DNA of 64,000 nucleotides, taken from Pseudonocardia oceani (GTDB lineage: Bacteria; Actinomycetota; Actinomycetes; Mycobacteriales; Pseudonocardiaceae). The stretch is taken from the NCBI RefSeq assembly GCF_019263585.2, contig NZ_JADQDF010000001.1, forward strand, positions 5,590,501 to 5,654,500. Direction: 5' to 3'. Each line of letters opens with the position of its first letter. Position 1 is the first letter of the stretch. The translations under genes were made by a program, and so were the position numbers. Positions 35,910 to 45,156 of the stretch are shown here, in pieces. The notes under the pieces were generated by a model, which was not told the origin of the DNA, did not search any database, and saw nothing but the letters and a program-made list of their open reading frames with translations.

Positions 35910-37165
35910 GCGGCCAGGTGGGCGAGGGCCGTGCGGCGGGGTCTCTGCGCGGGGTCGATCCAGCGGGGTGGGACGAACTCGGGTAGCCCGTCGCGGATCC
36001 TCACCTGCCAGTCGGTGTGGTGGATCTGGCGGTGGTGGGCTTTGCACAGCATCACCAGGTTGTTCAGGGCAGTTGCGCCGCCGTGTTCCCAGTGGTGGAT
36101 GTGGTGGATCTCGGACCAGGAGGGTGGGCGGTCGCAGCCGGGGTGGGCGCAGCCGCGGTCCCGAGCGGTGACGGCGCGGCGGAGGCCGTCGGGGATGGTG
36201 CGGGTGGCGCGGCCGATGTCGAGGGGCTGTCCGGCGCCGTTCATCACGACCGGGATGACGCCGGCGTCGCAGGCCAGGGTGCGCAGCGCGGCCGGGGTGA
36301 GCGTGCCGCCGAACTCGAGCATGGCCGATCGGGCGCGGTGCTCGAGGTCCTCGAGCCGGACGAGGACGGTGAGCACGGGTCGGCGGCCGCCGGTGTCGGG
36401 GAGGTCGCCGTGGTCCAGGACGTAACCGCACACGTCGGCGAGCGCTTCGGCCTGCCGTTGAGCAGCAGGTCGATCGTCGTCAGCCGTCAGGGGCGCGGAC
36501 TTTGCGTCGATGGCCGCGGCGATGGCGTCGTAGAGGGCGGGGTCCTCGAACCGGCCCTTGATCGACCCGCCACTGGCATGACGGGTCAAGCGCAGTTCAT
36601 TCACCGGGGCCGGAGTGGAGTCGGGTTCGGCGCCGTCCTGGTCGAGCAGCGCGACCAGTGCGGTGCCCAGCGTCTGGAGTTCGGAGGGGTTGAGGCGGGT
36701 GGCGTCGGCGGGGAGCTGGGTCTCCACTGAGGCCCACTGCTCGGGGGCCAGGCGGGATGCGGCGTCGGTCGCGAGGACGCGTCCGATGACCTCGACGTGG
36801 CGCAGCGCGATGTCGCCGTCGGCGAACGCAGCGGCGGTGGCAGGCAGCCGGGCGGGGAGCGGCGTCCCGTCGAGCGTGGTGCGGGCGTGCACGTCACCGG
36901 CGACGGTCGTGCGGCGCCGGGCGTCGAGGTGATCGACGTGCAGCAGATCGGCCAGTGCCCGCGCGGTGGACCGGTAGCCGCGCGTCAGGAAGGCGCCCTG
37001 GTCGTCGAGAGTGGCGATGGCGGCGGTGGAGAGGGCCTCGACCCGCCGGGCGAGGTTCTCGCACAGCGTGAGCACGGACAGCAGCTCGGTCTCGGAGGCG
37101 GTGGCGAGCTCGTCCGACGCGGCAGCGAGGTGCTGCTGCGCGAGACGGATCGAGTTCGATGGCAT
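35906..37165 (-). CDS. DUF222/HNH endonuclease domain protein (13E12 repeat family)
   Basis: 419 residues. An N-terminal DUF222 domain (about 15-290) is followed by a C-terminal HNH nuclease motif: C-A-H-P-G-C, then E-I-H-H-I-H-H-W-E-H-G-G, N-L-V-M-L-C-K-A-H-H. These 13E12-type proteins are multi-copy in actinobacteria, and some mycobacterial copies are DNA-damage-induced. The start ATG at 37165 is supported by a leaderless promoter: TACCCT six bases upstream, with a perfect LexA box overlapping it. Biological role unknown; a mobile or DNA-repair-linked nuclease is likely. Confidence 0.92.
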   Translation of the reverse strand: MPSNSIRLAQQHLAAASDELATASETELLSVLTLCENLARRVEALSTAAIATLDDQGAFLTRGYRSTARALADLLHVDHLDARRRTTVAGDVHARTTLDGTPLPARLPATAAAFADGDIALRHVEVIGRVLATDAASRLAPEQWASVETQLPADATRLNPSELQTLGTALVALLDQDGAEPDSTPAPVNELRLTRHASGGSIKGRFEDPALYDAIAAAIDAKSAPLTADDDRPAAQRQAEALADVCGYVLDHGDLPDTGGRRPVLTVLVRLEDLEHRARSAMLEFGGTLTPAALRTLACDAGVIPVVMNGAGQPLDIGRATRTIPDGLRRAVTARDRGCAHPGCDRPPSWSEIHHIHHWEHGGATALNNLVMLCKAHHRQIHHTDWQVRIRDGLPEFVPPRWIDPAQRPRRTALAHLAA

Positions 37166-37178
37166 GAGCACAGGGTAC

Positions 37179-37194
37179 TCGAACACATGTTCGA
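37179..37194 (-). promoter_or_regulatory. Perfect LexA (SOS) box
   Basis: TCGAACACATGTTCGA is an exact match to the actinobacterial SOS box TCGAAC-N4-GTTCGA. It starts 13 bases before the ATG of the HNH gene and sits immediately upstream of the TACCCT -10 hexamer (37177-37172), so bound LexA would block RNA polymerase. Cleavage of LexA after DNA damage should switch the gene on. Confidence 0.92.
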
Positions 37195-37454
37195 TTAGTA
37201 GCCTGTCGTCGCAGGTCAACAGCCGTTCGGCGCTTGTCCTGAGGGGATCACGGGCTGGTCCGTGCGTGCCTTGCAGAACCGCTCTGTGCTCAGGCTCGGA
37301 GGCAGGCCGACCACGACGGCAACCGACCCGGTCACCGCTCGTCTGCCCCACGGGACCACCGCTGAGCGACGATCGCACCCGGACGGGACCGGAACCGACC
37401 GCACGCCGAGGCCCACCATCACGAACCACGCGAACCCTGCCTAGGCTGGCCGAC

Positions 37455-37973
37455 ATGAAGGAAGACCGTGGGGCCCGGGAGATCGCGAAGGCCGCCGAGG
37501 CGATCGGCGACCTGCTCTACCGCGCGGTGGAGGCCACGCTGGAGGAGTCCTCGCCCGACCCCGGTCGCCAGGCCACGGCACAGTTCGTCGAGCTGGACGC
37601 CCGCGCGGTGCCCGACGGCGACGGCGGCCCGGCGCAGCTGATGGCCACGCTCACGCTCGTGCGGCTGCTCAGCCTGGTCCGCGAGGCCGTGGCCGACCGC
37701 CCGGACCGCGTCGAGGAGGCCCTCGGGTGGATCACCGAGCGGATGGGCAAGCGGTACTCGGCGCGGGCGCGGTACGTCACCGGGGTGCTGCAGAGCGAGG
37801 CGGACACGGCCGACGTGCCGGCGAAGCGCCAGGTGCTGATGTCGGAGTTCCTGCCGTCGCTGGTGTGGCTGCTGACGGGCGCGGTGGCCGTGTTCGGTGA
37901 CGGCGACCTCGACTGGCTGCGCGGCCTCGAGGCCGGCACCCCGACGACGGCCAGCTTCCTCACGGGGAGCTGA
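37455..37973 (+). CDS. Conserved hypothetical helical protein
   Basis: 172 residues, soluble and mostly helical by appearance, with one hydrophobic stretch near 140-155 (L-P-S-L-V-W-L-L-T-G-A-V-A-V-F) that could be a membrane-associated helix. I do not recognise the family. TAGGCT at 37442-37447, seven bases before the ATG, fits a leaderless promoter. It is a single gene between the SOS-controlled HNH gene and a convergent small monooxygenase gene. Codon use is typical of the window. Confidence 0.75.
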   Translation: MKEDRGAREIAKAAEAIGDLLYRAVEATLEESSPDPGRQATAQFVELDARAVPDGDGGPAQLMATLTLVRLLSLVREAVADRPDRVEEALGWITERMGKRYSARARYVTGVLQSEADTADVPAKRQVLMSEFLPSLVWLLTGAVAVFGDGDLDWLRGLEAGTPTTASFLTGS

Positions 37974-37997
37974 CCGCCGCCGTCGTCCGGGCGGTGC

Positions 37998-38315
37998 TCA
38001 GGCGACCCGGTTCAGCGGGGTGATGACGAGGTCGCCGTCGAGCAGCTCGGGGATCTTCGGCAGCGCGGACTGCAGGTGCGGGGTGCCGAGGTGGGCGTCG
38101 AGGGCGGCCTGGTTCGTCCAGTGCTCGACGAAGATGAACACCGCGGGGTCCTGCGCGCCCCGGTGCAGCGCGTAGGTGACGTTGTCGGCCTCGGCGCGCG
38201 TGGGCGCGATGAGGGCCTCGAGCACCTCCTGCAGCTCCTGCTCCTTGCCGGGCTTGGCGCGCATGGTGGCGACGACGGTGAGCAGGTCGCGGTTCTCGTC
38301 GGTGGGCAGGGTCAC
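37998..38315 (-). CDS. Antibiotic biosynthesis monooxygenase (ABM) domain protein
   Basis: 105 residues, one ABM/dimeric ferredoxin-like fold: V-V-A-T-M-R-A-K-P-G-K-E at the first strand, Y-A-L-H-R and V-F-I-F-V-E-H-W-T-N-Q-A-A-L-D-A-H in the second half. Family members are small quinol monooxygenases (YgiN type), heme-degrading enzymes or structural relatives. The E-H-W and H-L motifs favour the YgiN group. Alone between two plus-strand genes. Confidence 0.9.
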   Translation of the reverse strand: MTLPTDENRDLLTVVATMRAKPGKEQELQEVLEALIAPTRAEADNVTYALHRGAQDPAVFIFVEHWTNQAALDAHLGTPHLQSALPKIPELLDGDLVITPLNRVA

Positions 38316-38426
38316 GGGGGCTCCTCGGGGTGGTTCGGCGGTGAACGGAGATCACCGTAGACCGCGAACCGGTAGCGTCCGCCCGGCGAAGGTGTGTGCG
38401 GGGCCACACGGGACGAGGAGCGGCAC

Positions 38427-39347
38427 ATGGTGAGCGAGACCGGGTTCGACAGCCACGGCACGCGGTGCTCCGCGTGGTACCTGGAGGCCGGGACCGGCGC
38501 GCTCACCGGCCCGCGCGGCCGCCCGTGCGTGGTGATGGCGCACGGCTTCGGGGCGACGAAGGACGCGGGGCTGCTGCCCTTCGCCGAGCGGTTCGCCGCG
38601 GCCGGCGCCGACGTGCTCGTCTTCGACTACCGCGGCTACGGCACCTCGGGCGGCAGCCCGCGCCAGAACGTCTTCCACGTCGCGCACCGGCAGGACTACC
38701 ACGCCGCGCTGGCCCACGCCCGCGGCCTGCCCGGCGTCGACCCCGACCGGATCGTGCTCTGGGGCAGCTCCTACTCCGGCGGGCACGTGGTGCCGGTGGC
38801 GGCGCGCGACGGGCAGGTCGCCGCGGTGGTCTCCCAGGGCGCGGCCATGGACGGCCTCGCGGCGCTGCTGGAGATCGGGCGGTACGCCGGGATCGGTCAG
38901 CTGCTGCGGCTCACCGGCCACGGCCTGCGCGACCTCGTCGGCTCGGCACTGGGCCGCGGCCCGCACCTCATCCCGGTCGTCGGCCCGCCCGGCTCGCTCG
39001 CGGCGATCACGGCCGAGGGCGCCGAGGACGGCTACCGCTCGATCATGGGCCCGACGTTCCGCAACGAGATGCTGGCCCGCGGGGCCCTGTTCATCCCGCT
39101 CAACCGGCCCGTCGCCGCCGCCGCGAAGCTGCGGGCTCCGATCTTCCTGGTGGTGGCCGCCGACGACAACATCGCGCCGCCCGCCGCGGTACGGGCAGTG
39201 GCCGCGAAGGCCGGGGCCGGGTCGGAGATCCTGGAGCTGCCCTCGGGTCACTTCGACATCTATTCGGGCGAGTTCTTCGAGAGATCATCCGCTGCACAGG
39301 TCGCATTCCTGCAGCGGGTGCTGCGGGTCGAAGCGCCGGCGGTCTGA
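38427..39347 (+). CDS. Alpha/beta hydrolase
   Basis: 306 residues. Oxyanion region M-A-H-G-F-G, D-Y-R-G-Y-G-x-S-G-G, nucleophile elbow G-S-S-Y-S-G-G near 121, acid D in A-A-D-D-N, and H in S-G-H-F-D-I-Y give a full Ser-Asp-His triad. It resembles the group of peptidase S15/dienelactone-type hydrolases with a cap. ATG at 38427 has GACGAGGAG upstream. Substrate unknown. The integrase gene follows after 30 bases on the same strand. Confidence 0.88.
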   Translation: MVSETGFDSHGTRCSAWYLEAGTGALTGPRGRPCVVMAHGFGATKDAGLLPFAERFAAAGADVLVFDYRGYGTSGGSPRQNVFHVAHRQDYHAALAHARGLPGVDPDRIVLWGSSYSGGHVVPVAARDGQVAAVVSQGAAMDGLAALLEIGRYAGIGQLLRLTGHGLRDLVGSALGRGPHLIPVVGPPGSLAAITAEGAEDGYRSIMGPTFRNEMLARGALFIPLNRPVAAAAKLRAPIFLVVAADDNIAPPAAVRAVAAKAGAGSEILELPSGHFDIYSGEFFERSSAAQVAFLQRVLRVEAPAV

Positions 39348-39377
39348 CGGAGCGCGTCGACAGCGCTCACTCGCCTG

Positions 39378-40277
39378 ATGATGTCGGAGGATGGATCTCA
39401 CCCCGTTGATCGCCGGTTCCGCCGCGATCTCCGTGCGCAGCGGCGCAGCCCGTTGACGATCCGCAACTACGAGCTCTCGATCACGCAGTTCTGCGACTGG
39501 CTGCGGGCCTCGACGGGCCGGGCGGACCTGGCCGACGTGACGCGCGAGAACCTCAAGGGCTGGGTGCTCGACGCGTCCGGGAGGTGGGAGGCGTCGACCA
39601 CGAACACGAAGATCGCCGGCGTGCGCAGCTTCGGTCGGTGGCTGGTCGAGGAGGAGTACCTGACCACGAACCCGGCGTCGAACCTCCCGGTCCCCGCCGT
39701 GGTGGAGGTCCCGCCGGAGGTCCTGAGCGACGAGCAGCTCACGACGCTGCTCGCGTCGTGCAACGGCAGGAGCTTCCTCGAGCGGCGCGACCACGCACTG
39801 ATCCGGGTGCTGCTCGACACCGGCGTGCGGGTGTCCGAGCTGTGCCAGATGACCGTGAGCGGCACCGATCTCGACGCGGAGATGACCACGGTGCTCGGCA
39901 AGGGCGGGCGTCCCCGCGCCGTCTACTTCTCTGCGCGCACGATCTCGGCCCTGGACCGCTACCTGCGGGCGCGGGGCGGCAACCCGCACAGCTCGTCGGA
40001 CCACCTCTGGTTGTCGCAGCGTGGTCGCCTCACCCCCGACGGCGTGCGGACGCGCCTCGAACTCCTCGGTGAGGCGGCCGGGATCCCGGGACTGCACCCG
40101 CACCGGTTCCGCCACACCTGGGCGCACGACCACATGCTCCACGACATGAGCACGACCGATCTGAAGCGCCTCGCCGGCTGGCGGTCGGATGCGATGGTGA
40201 GCCGGTACGGGGCGTCGGGCGCCGACGTCCGGGCCGCAGCGGCCGCACGCAGGGCGGCTCGCGGGGATCGGGTCTGA
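39378..40277 (+). CDS. Tyrosine recombinase/integrase
   Basis: 299 residues. An N-terminal SAM-like core-binding domain (about 12-100) precedes the catalytic domain: Arg in T-G-V-R-V-S-E, Lys in G-K-G-G-R-P-R, H-P-H-R-F-R-H-T-W, and Tyr in S-R-Y-G-A, with Trp (G-W-R-S) at the second His position. All catalytic residues are present. Length and layout resemble XerC/D-like or small-island integrases. There is no tRNA or visible att repeat nearby. It sits at the border where the window changes from ordinary genes to broken genes and stress functions. Start could also be ATG 39381. Confidence 0.9.
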   Translation: MMSEDGSHPVDRRFRRDLRAQRRSPLTIRNYELSITQFCDWLRASTGRADLADVTRENLKGWVLDASGRWEASTTNTKIAGVRSFGRWLVEEEYLTTNPASNLPVPAVVEVPPEVLSDEQLTTLLASCNGRSFLERRDHALIRVLLDTGVRVSELCQMTVSGTDLDAEMTTVLGKGGRPRAVYFSARTISALDRYLRARGGNPHSSSDHLWLSQRGRLTPDGVRTRLELLGEAAGIPGLHPHRFRHTWAHDHMLHDMSTTDLKRLAGWRSDAMVSRYGASGADVRAAAAARRAARGDRV

Positions 40278-40311
40278 CCGTCCGTCAGATGGTCGGATCC
40301 GTGGCCTCGGC

Positions 40312-40792
40312 GTGGCTGTCGCGTGGTCGGATGCGCTCGACCGGATCCACCGGCTCGCCGAGGCCAGCCTGGGTTCGTGTGGCGGCTCGGCACCGGCGCC
40401 GACCACGGCCTGGTCGTCGTCACCGATGACGGGGGCCGGCGTTCCTCAACCTCTTGATCTGGAGCGACTACGCGGCGCTGCACGAGTTCGTCTACCGCAG
40501 CGGGCACGGTGGGCTCGTGCGGAACCGCTCCCGGTGGTTCACCACGACCCGGCAGCCCTCGACGGCTCTGTGGTGGATCCCGGCCGGGACGCGTCCCACC
40601 GCGGGTGACGCCGCGCGCCGGCTGCAGCACCTCCGGACCCACGGCCCGTCGCCGCGGGCGTTCTCGCTGCGACGCCGCTTCACGGCCGGCGGTGATCCCG
40701 AGGGCCCGGTGCGGCCCGGCCCACGGGGCGCTGCGGGGCCACGGCAGCGGTGGTCACGTCACCCGTCCACGGTAGGTGGACGGCGAACCTAG
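40312..40792 (+). pseudogene. DUF3291 protein remnant
   Basis: Three stretches in different frames together match the DUF3291 family: A-L-D-R-I-H-R-L-A-E-A-S (about 40336-40371), P-G-F-V-W-R-L-G-T-G (40370-40400), and from about 40442 F-L-N-L-L-I-W followed by A-L-H-E-F-V-Y-R-S-G-H and W-W-I-P-A-G-T-R-P-T. Two frame changes, near 40370 and 40435, and the absence of the first 20-30 residues show a dead gene. The intact family is about 150 residues, function unknown. Confidence 0.75.
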
Positions 40793-41085
40793 TGCGCGTG
40801 CACGACCGCACGGTCGCGGGTGGTAGTCGAGCTCGTAGGTCTCCAGGTGTCGCCGCGTCAGCTGTCCAGCTCGCCGCGCACCCCAGGTGCTGGTGCCCCG
40901 CCGTGGCGTCGACCGCGTCTTCCGGCCACGACGGCGCGCGCAACGGCTCGACGCGGCGCGGCCGGTTGCGGTCTGATCTTGCGGCGCACCCTCGGAAGAG
41001 CGGACGCCCCTGATCGTGGGGGCTGCGGCAGAGCGGTTCGACAGGTCCTGATCGAGCTTGGGGCCGCTCGCGAGAGAGGACGTGT
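40793..41085. other. Gap without a recognisable gene
   Basis: 293 bases between the DUF3291 remnant and the PAS-EAL remnant. Open frames here show no family likeness, and no tRNA, repeat or clear promoter was seen. It is probably decayed sequence. Confidence 0.5.
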
Positions 41086-42083
41086 GTGACGCACGAGTGG
41101 GGTCCACCCGCTGACATCCCGTCCATCGTGGCGGCCGCGGCCGGCCAGGCTCCGGTGGCGATGCTGGTGGTCGACGGCAGCGGCGTGCGCTGGCACAACG
41201 CGGCGGCCGCCCGGCTCGTCGAGCCGCAGGGGGGCACTGGCAGGACCCCGAAGGCCCCGCCGCAGTGGTGGCAGCCGTCCTCTGCGGCGCGGTGCGCCTG
41301 CGCTGGCCGGCTCCGGACGGGTCGGTGCGCTGGTGGCGGGCGGGCAGCAGGGAGCTGCACGGCGGCCGGATGATCGAACTGTCCGACGAGACCGACTACG
41401 ACGGCGGTCCGGTCGCGGCCGTCCCCGGCACCGCCACCTGGGACTGGGACGTCGTGACCGATCGGATGCGGCTGTCCCCGGCGCTGCTGGACATGCTGAT
41501 CCACCGGCTCGATCGCTGGGTGCTCGGCCGCGCCGTCCGCGCCCTGGCGACGCCGCGCGCGCGGGCCCTCGGCCTGCGGCTGGAGGCGAACATCTCGGGT
41601 CGGTCGTTGGAGGATCCCGATTTCGGACCGTGGGTCCTCGCCGAGCTGCGCCGCCACGGCGTCGAGCCGGCCCGGCTGGGCGTCGAGGTCACCGAGACCG
41701 CGGCGGTGACCGACCTGGCCGCGGCCCGCAGCCTGGCCGCGGTGCTCATCGATTCCGGGGTCGGGTTCGCGCTCGACGACTTCGGCGCCGGGTTCGGCTC
41801 GTTCGCCTACCTCAAGCACCTGCGGTTCACCTCGGTGAAGATCGCCGGTGACTTCGTCGCGCATGTCGACCACGACCACGTCGACCGGGCGCTCGTCAGC
41901 GCCGTCGTCGTCGTGGCGCGGCGGTTGGGACTGGTGACCGTGGCCGAGCAGGTCGACCGGCCCGAGCTGGTCGACGACCTGCGCGAGCTGGGCGTCGATC
42001 ACGGGCAGGGCTACCACCTGGGCAGGCCCGTCCCGCTCGACAGGCTGATCGGCATGGGAGCAGCACCCGGTCGCACCGGGTAG
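41086..42083 (+). pseudogene. PAS-EAL signalling protein, frameshifted and missing the EAL motif
   Basis: The first frame (GTG 41086) gives a PAS-like start (A-P-V-A-M-L-V-V-D-G-S-G-V-R-W-H-N). At a G6 run near 41230 the frame must slip back by one (adding one G) to continue G-G-H-W-Q-D-P-E-G-P into the frame that stops at 42083. That frame jumps from a PAS segment to the middle of an EAL domain: E-A-N-I-S-G-R-S, V-T-E-T-A, L-D-D-F-G-A-G-F-G, K-I-A-G-D-F and A-E-Q-V-D remain, but the segment with the catalytic E-A-L and any GGDEF domain is gone. Even if the shift is a base-call error, it could not cleave c-di-GMP normally. Confidence 0.8.
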
Positions 42084-42280
42084 CGCCGCTGACCCGGGGC
42101 CACGAGGACGTCGGCGGCGCACCGTCGCCGGCGTCGCCGGGAGCGGCCTATGCTGCCGGCATCCCTGGAGGGCACCCCCGTCCCGTCGACCGCGATGAGC
42201 GGTCGCGTGCGGGCCTGTTGGGCAGTCCGCGACCTCGGTGGGTCGCTGTCGACCGACCCAGGGAGCCTCGAATTCCCGAC

Positions 42281-43352
42281 GTGCAGCACCAGGACCGCGC
42301 CGGTTCGGCGGACGACGCGCGGGAGGTCGTGCTCGTCGGGCTGGTGGCGACCCCGCCGGACCATCCTGCCGAGGTCCTCGAGCGGTTGGCCGGAGAGTCG
42401 TCGAAGTTGCTCTCCGCGCGTGCGGACCGATCGGTGCGCTGGGAGGTGCGGACGGGGTGGGGTGCGGTCGCGCCGCGTCGCGACGGTGGGGTCGAGGCGT
42501 TGCTGGAGGACGTCGCGCAGCGCCGGGAGGGCGAGGGGTGGGACGTCGCGGTCTGCCTGACCGATCTGCCGCTCTCCGTCGAGCGGGTGCCCCTCGTCGC
42601 GCACGCGTCGGCTCGGCGCCGGGTCGGTGTGGTCTCACTGCCCGCGCTGGGCGTGGGTCAGTTGCGGGCGGCGCGCGCGGCCGTCCCGGGACTGGTGGAG
42701 GGACTGGCCGGCGGCTGGTCGGAGACGCCGGGGGCGTCGCGGGACGAACGGCTGGGACGGATGGTCGAGGCCGTCGCGCCGATCCATCGCGTCGTCGACC
42801 GGACCGACGACGGTGAAGTCGGGTTCGTGGCCTCCCGGGTCGGTGGCAGGTTGCTGGTCGGGGCGTTCGGGACAGCTGCGTTCGCGCTGACGACCAGCAC
42901 CATCTGGGACATCGGCGACGCGCTGGACGGGCTGCGACTGACGGTGATCATGCTGCTGTCGCTGGCCGCGCTGATCACGTGGCTCGTCGTCGCGCACGAC
43001 CTGTGGGAGAAGCCGTCCGCGGACACCCCACGGGAACTGGCTCGGATGTTCAACGCGGGCACCCTGGTCACGCTGGGCCTGGCGACCGCCGCGTGCTACC
43101 TGGTGCTGTTCATCGGGACGGCGGCGGCGGCAGCGCTGCTGATCGACCCGTCGGTGCTCGGACACCCTGCACCGCCCGGTCACCGTCGGCGACTACACCA
43201 CCCTCGCCTGGATCATCAGCTCGATGGCGACCATCGGTGGCGCGATCGGGTCCGGGCTCGAGGACGAGGAGCACGTGCGTGCCGCGGCGTACGGCTACCA
43301 CCCCACCCCGGGCGGCTGGCGGGACGAGGCCGACGACGCGGACGGCCGCTGA
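42281..43352 (+). pseudogene. Unrecognised membrane protein, frameshifted near the C-terminus
   Basis: From GTG 42281 about 295 residues read cleanly: a soluble N-terminal domain of about 190 residues, then three transmembrane helices. Near 43163 the frame must change for the fourth helix (Y-T-T-L-A-W-I-I-S-S-M-A-T-I-G-G) and the tail ending D-D-A-D-G-R at 43352; reading C-G-C in place of the single C after CTCGGA would restore it. Left unshifted, translation runs into Arg-rich sequence antisense to the AraC gene. Intact length would be about 356 residues. I do not recognise the family. Confidence 0.7.
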
Positions 43353-43364
43353 CCGCGCCGGAGC

Positions 43365-44372
43365 TCAGTCCGTCCGGCGGAGGGTGGCCGAGGGGAGCTC
43401 GCCGTAGCGCGTCCGGTACGTCCGGGCGAAGCGTCCGATGTGGACGAAACCCCACCGCCGCGCGACGGCGCTGACCGTGGTCTCGGTCGGATCCGACGAT
43501 CGCAGCTGGTCGTGGGCGCGGGCGAGCCGGGCGCGGCGCACGTGCTCGGTGGGAGTGGTGTCGAGGTGACGCCGGTAGAGCTCCTGGAGCGTGCGCACGC
43601 TCACCGCGGCGATGCGGGCCATGTCGGTGAGGGTCAGGTCGCGGGTGGGATCGGCCTCCACGGCGTCGACGACGCGGCGCAGGGCCGCCGGCCCGAAGGA
43701 GGGCGCCGGCGCGTCGAGGGCGTCGCGGTAGGGGTGGTCGACGGCTCGGAGCAGGCCGTGGAGCACTGCCTCCCGCAAGGGCGCGGCCACCATCTCGCTG
43801 CTGGCCACACCGCCGGGTCCGGCCTCTGCGACGAGCAGCCGCACGAGTCGGGCCCAGCCCGCTCCGGCACCGCTCCTGAGGTCGATCATCGGGCCGAGTG
43901 CCAGCGGCTGCGTGACCGGCCGCCCCAGGATGACCTCCAGCGCACCCTCGAGGGCGCCGGGAGCGACCTTGACCGCGAGGCAGGAGTAGTCGTCACCGGT
44001 CGTCATCGCGACATCCCCGGTCGCCTGGAAGACCACGCCCCGGCTCGGGTCGACCTGCACGACCTGCCCGCGGTGGCGGGCGAGCAGCGTGCCACCGGTG
44101 GCGATGTTGATGTAGACGGAGCCGACCTCCTCGATGCCGATCTTCATGCCCGAGGTGTAGTGGGCGTCGCCCACGGTGAGCGGGCTGTGCGCGTGTCCGA
44201 CGAAGCGGAACTCGTAGGGCGCCGCGGCGGTGCAGAGGTCGAGCGTGGTGGGGAAGTAGCTCTGTGCGATCGCCGCGCGGGCGCCGTCGAGGTCGAACTC
44301 GTGGAAGGAGAAGGGGATCGGAGCCGGCACGGTTTCCCCTCGCGGTTGCCACTCGACGTCGGAACTCGACAC
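43365..44372 (-). CDS. AraC-family transcriptional regulator
   Basis: 335 residues. An N-terminal cupin-like ligand/oligomer domain of the AraC_binding_2 type (about 20-200) precedes a C-terminal double helix-turn-helix (about 230-330; L-T-D-M-A-R-I-A-A-V-S-V-R-T-L and V-S-A-V-A-R-R-W-G-F-V-H-I-G-R-F). GTG start at 44372, with TAGTCT close upstream suggesting a short or absent leader. It resembles the second AraC regulator at 47685-48644 in domain plan. Target genes unknown; it may control the neighbouring signalling genes. Confidence 0.93.
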   Translation of the reverse strand: MSSSDVEWQPRGETVPAPIPFSFHEFDLDGARAAIAQSYFPTTLDLCTAAAPYEFRFVGHAHSPLTVGDAHYTSGMKIGIEEVGSVYINIATGGTLLARHRGQVVQVDPSRGVVFQATGDVAMTTGDDYSCLAVKVAPGALEGALEVILGRPVTQPLALGPMIDLRSGAGAGWARLVRLLVAEAGPGGVASSEMVAAPLREAVLHGLLRAVDHPYRDALDAPAPSFGPAALRRVVDAVEADPTRDLTLTDMARIAAVSVRTLQELYRRHLDTTPTEHVRRARLARAHDQLRSSDPTETTVSAVARRWGFVHIGRFARTYRTRYGELPSATLRRTD

Positions 44373-44584
44373 TCGAGACTACTCCGGTGGCCGGCCGCTT
44401 CGGGCCCCGCCGGCGGGCACGCCGACGGGACCCGGGAGCCGGACGCCGCACCGGGAGGGGGCGGTGCGCCGGGCTCGGCGCACCGCGGGGCTCGACGGTG
44501 CGCTGCGGTGATCACACCGCAACCGGCCTCGTCGCGTCGAGCCGCGGCGCGCACGGTTCGGACCGGAATACGCGCTGACGGTGG

Positions 44585-44959
44585 TCACACCACTACGCGG
44601 AGAGCGGCGAGGGCGGCATCGACGTCGTGATGGAGGTCGAAGAGCTCGGTCAGGTCGACCTGGGCGACGGCGGACCGGACGGCGTCGGCACACACCAGGC
44701 TCAGACCGACGTCGAGTTCACCCGCGGCGACCGCCACCCGTACGAGCATCGCCATGCCCGCAGGTGTGATCGCGTCGAGCGGACGGAGGTCGGCGACGAT
44801 TCCCCACGGGCGCCGGGCCAGCGCAGCATCGACCGCCGATCCCAGCTCCGCGACGGCGAAGCTGCCGAGCGTGCCTGCAGCGGCGCGGACCCGCACGATC
44901 CCCGGGCGGATGTCGTCGGTGCGCACCGGCACCGGCGCAGGGGACGGGGTGGAACACAT
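44585..44959 (-). CDS. STAS-domain protein (anti-sigma-factor antagonist fold), atypical
   Basis: 124 residues. A STAS fold covers about 17-115: V-R-V-R-A-A-A-G-T-L-G, then I-V-A-D-L-R-P-L-D-A-I-T-P-A-G-M. In canonical SpoIIAA/RsbV proteins the loop ends S-S-G-L and the first Ser is phosphorylated; here it is P-A-G-M, so the usual acceptor is missing. Thr just before could substitute. ATG at 44959. Divergent from the PAS gene across about 200 bases. Confidence 0.82.
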   Translation of the reverse strand: MCSTPSPAPVPVRTDDIRPGIVRVRAAAGTLGSFAVAELGSAVDAALARRPWGIVADLRPLDAITPAGMAMLVRVAVAAGELDVGLSLVCADAVRSAVAQVDLTELFDLHHDVDAALAALRVVV

Positions 44960-45156
44960 CGGACCAGTCCACCGGCCGGAGCGGTCCACGTCGATCCGTT
45001 CTGCGTGCAGCTGAGGACGATTCGCGCCGATCCGGCTTGCCCGACGGCGTCGGTCGGTGCACCGTGGTGCGTCGGGAGGCCGTTGCGGATCCCCCGTCCG
45101 TCGGGTCGCCTGCTCTCGGCACCTGTCGAACCCTGTTCGAGAAGGTGTGGCCGACG

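Noticed and set aside
39348..40300. Attachment-site repeats around the integrase
   Set aside because: No direct repeat longer than chance was noticed near the integrase and no tRNA is present; limits of any island are left open.
41025..41060. tRNA-like GGTTCGA stretch
   Set aside because: The flanks do not fold into a cloverleaf and no acceptor stem can be formed.
41225..41240. Programmed ribosomal frameshift at the G6 run
   Set aside because: No stimulatory structure was seen and the resulting EAL domain lacks essential parts, so decay or a base-call error is simpler.
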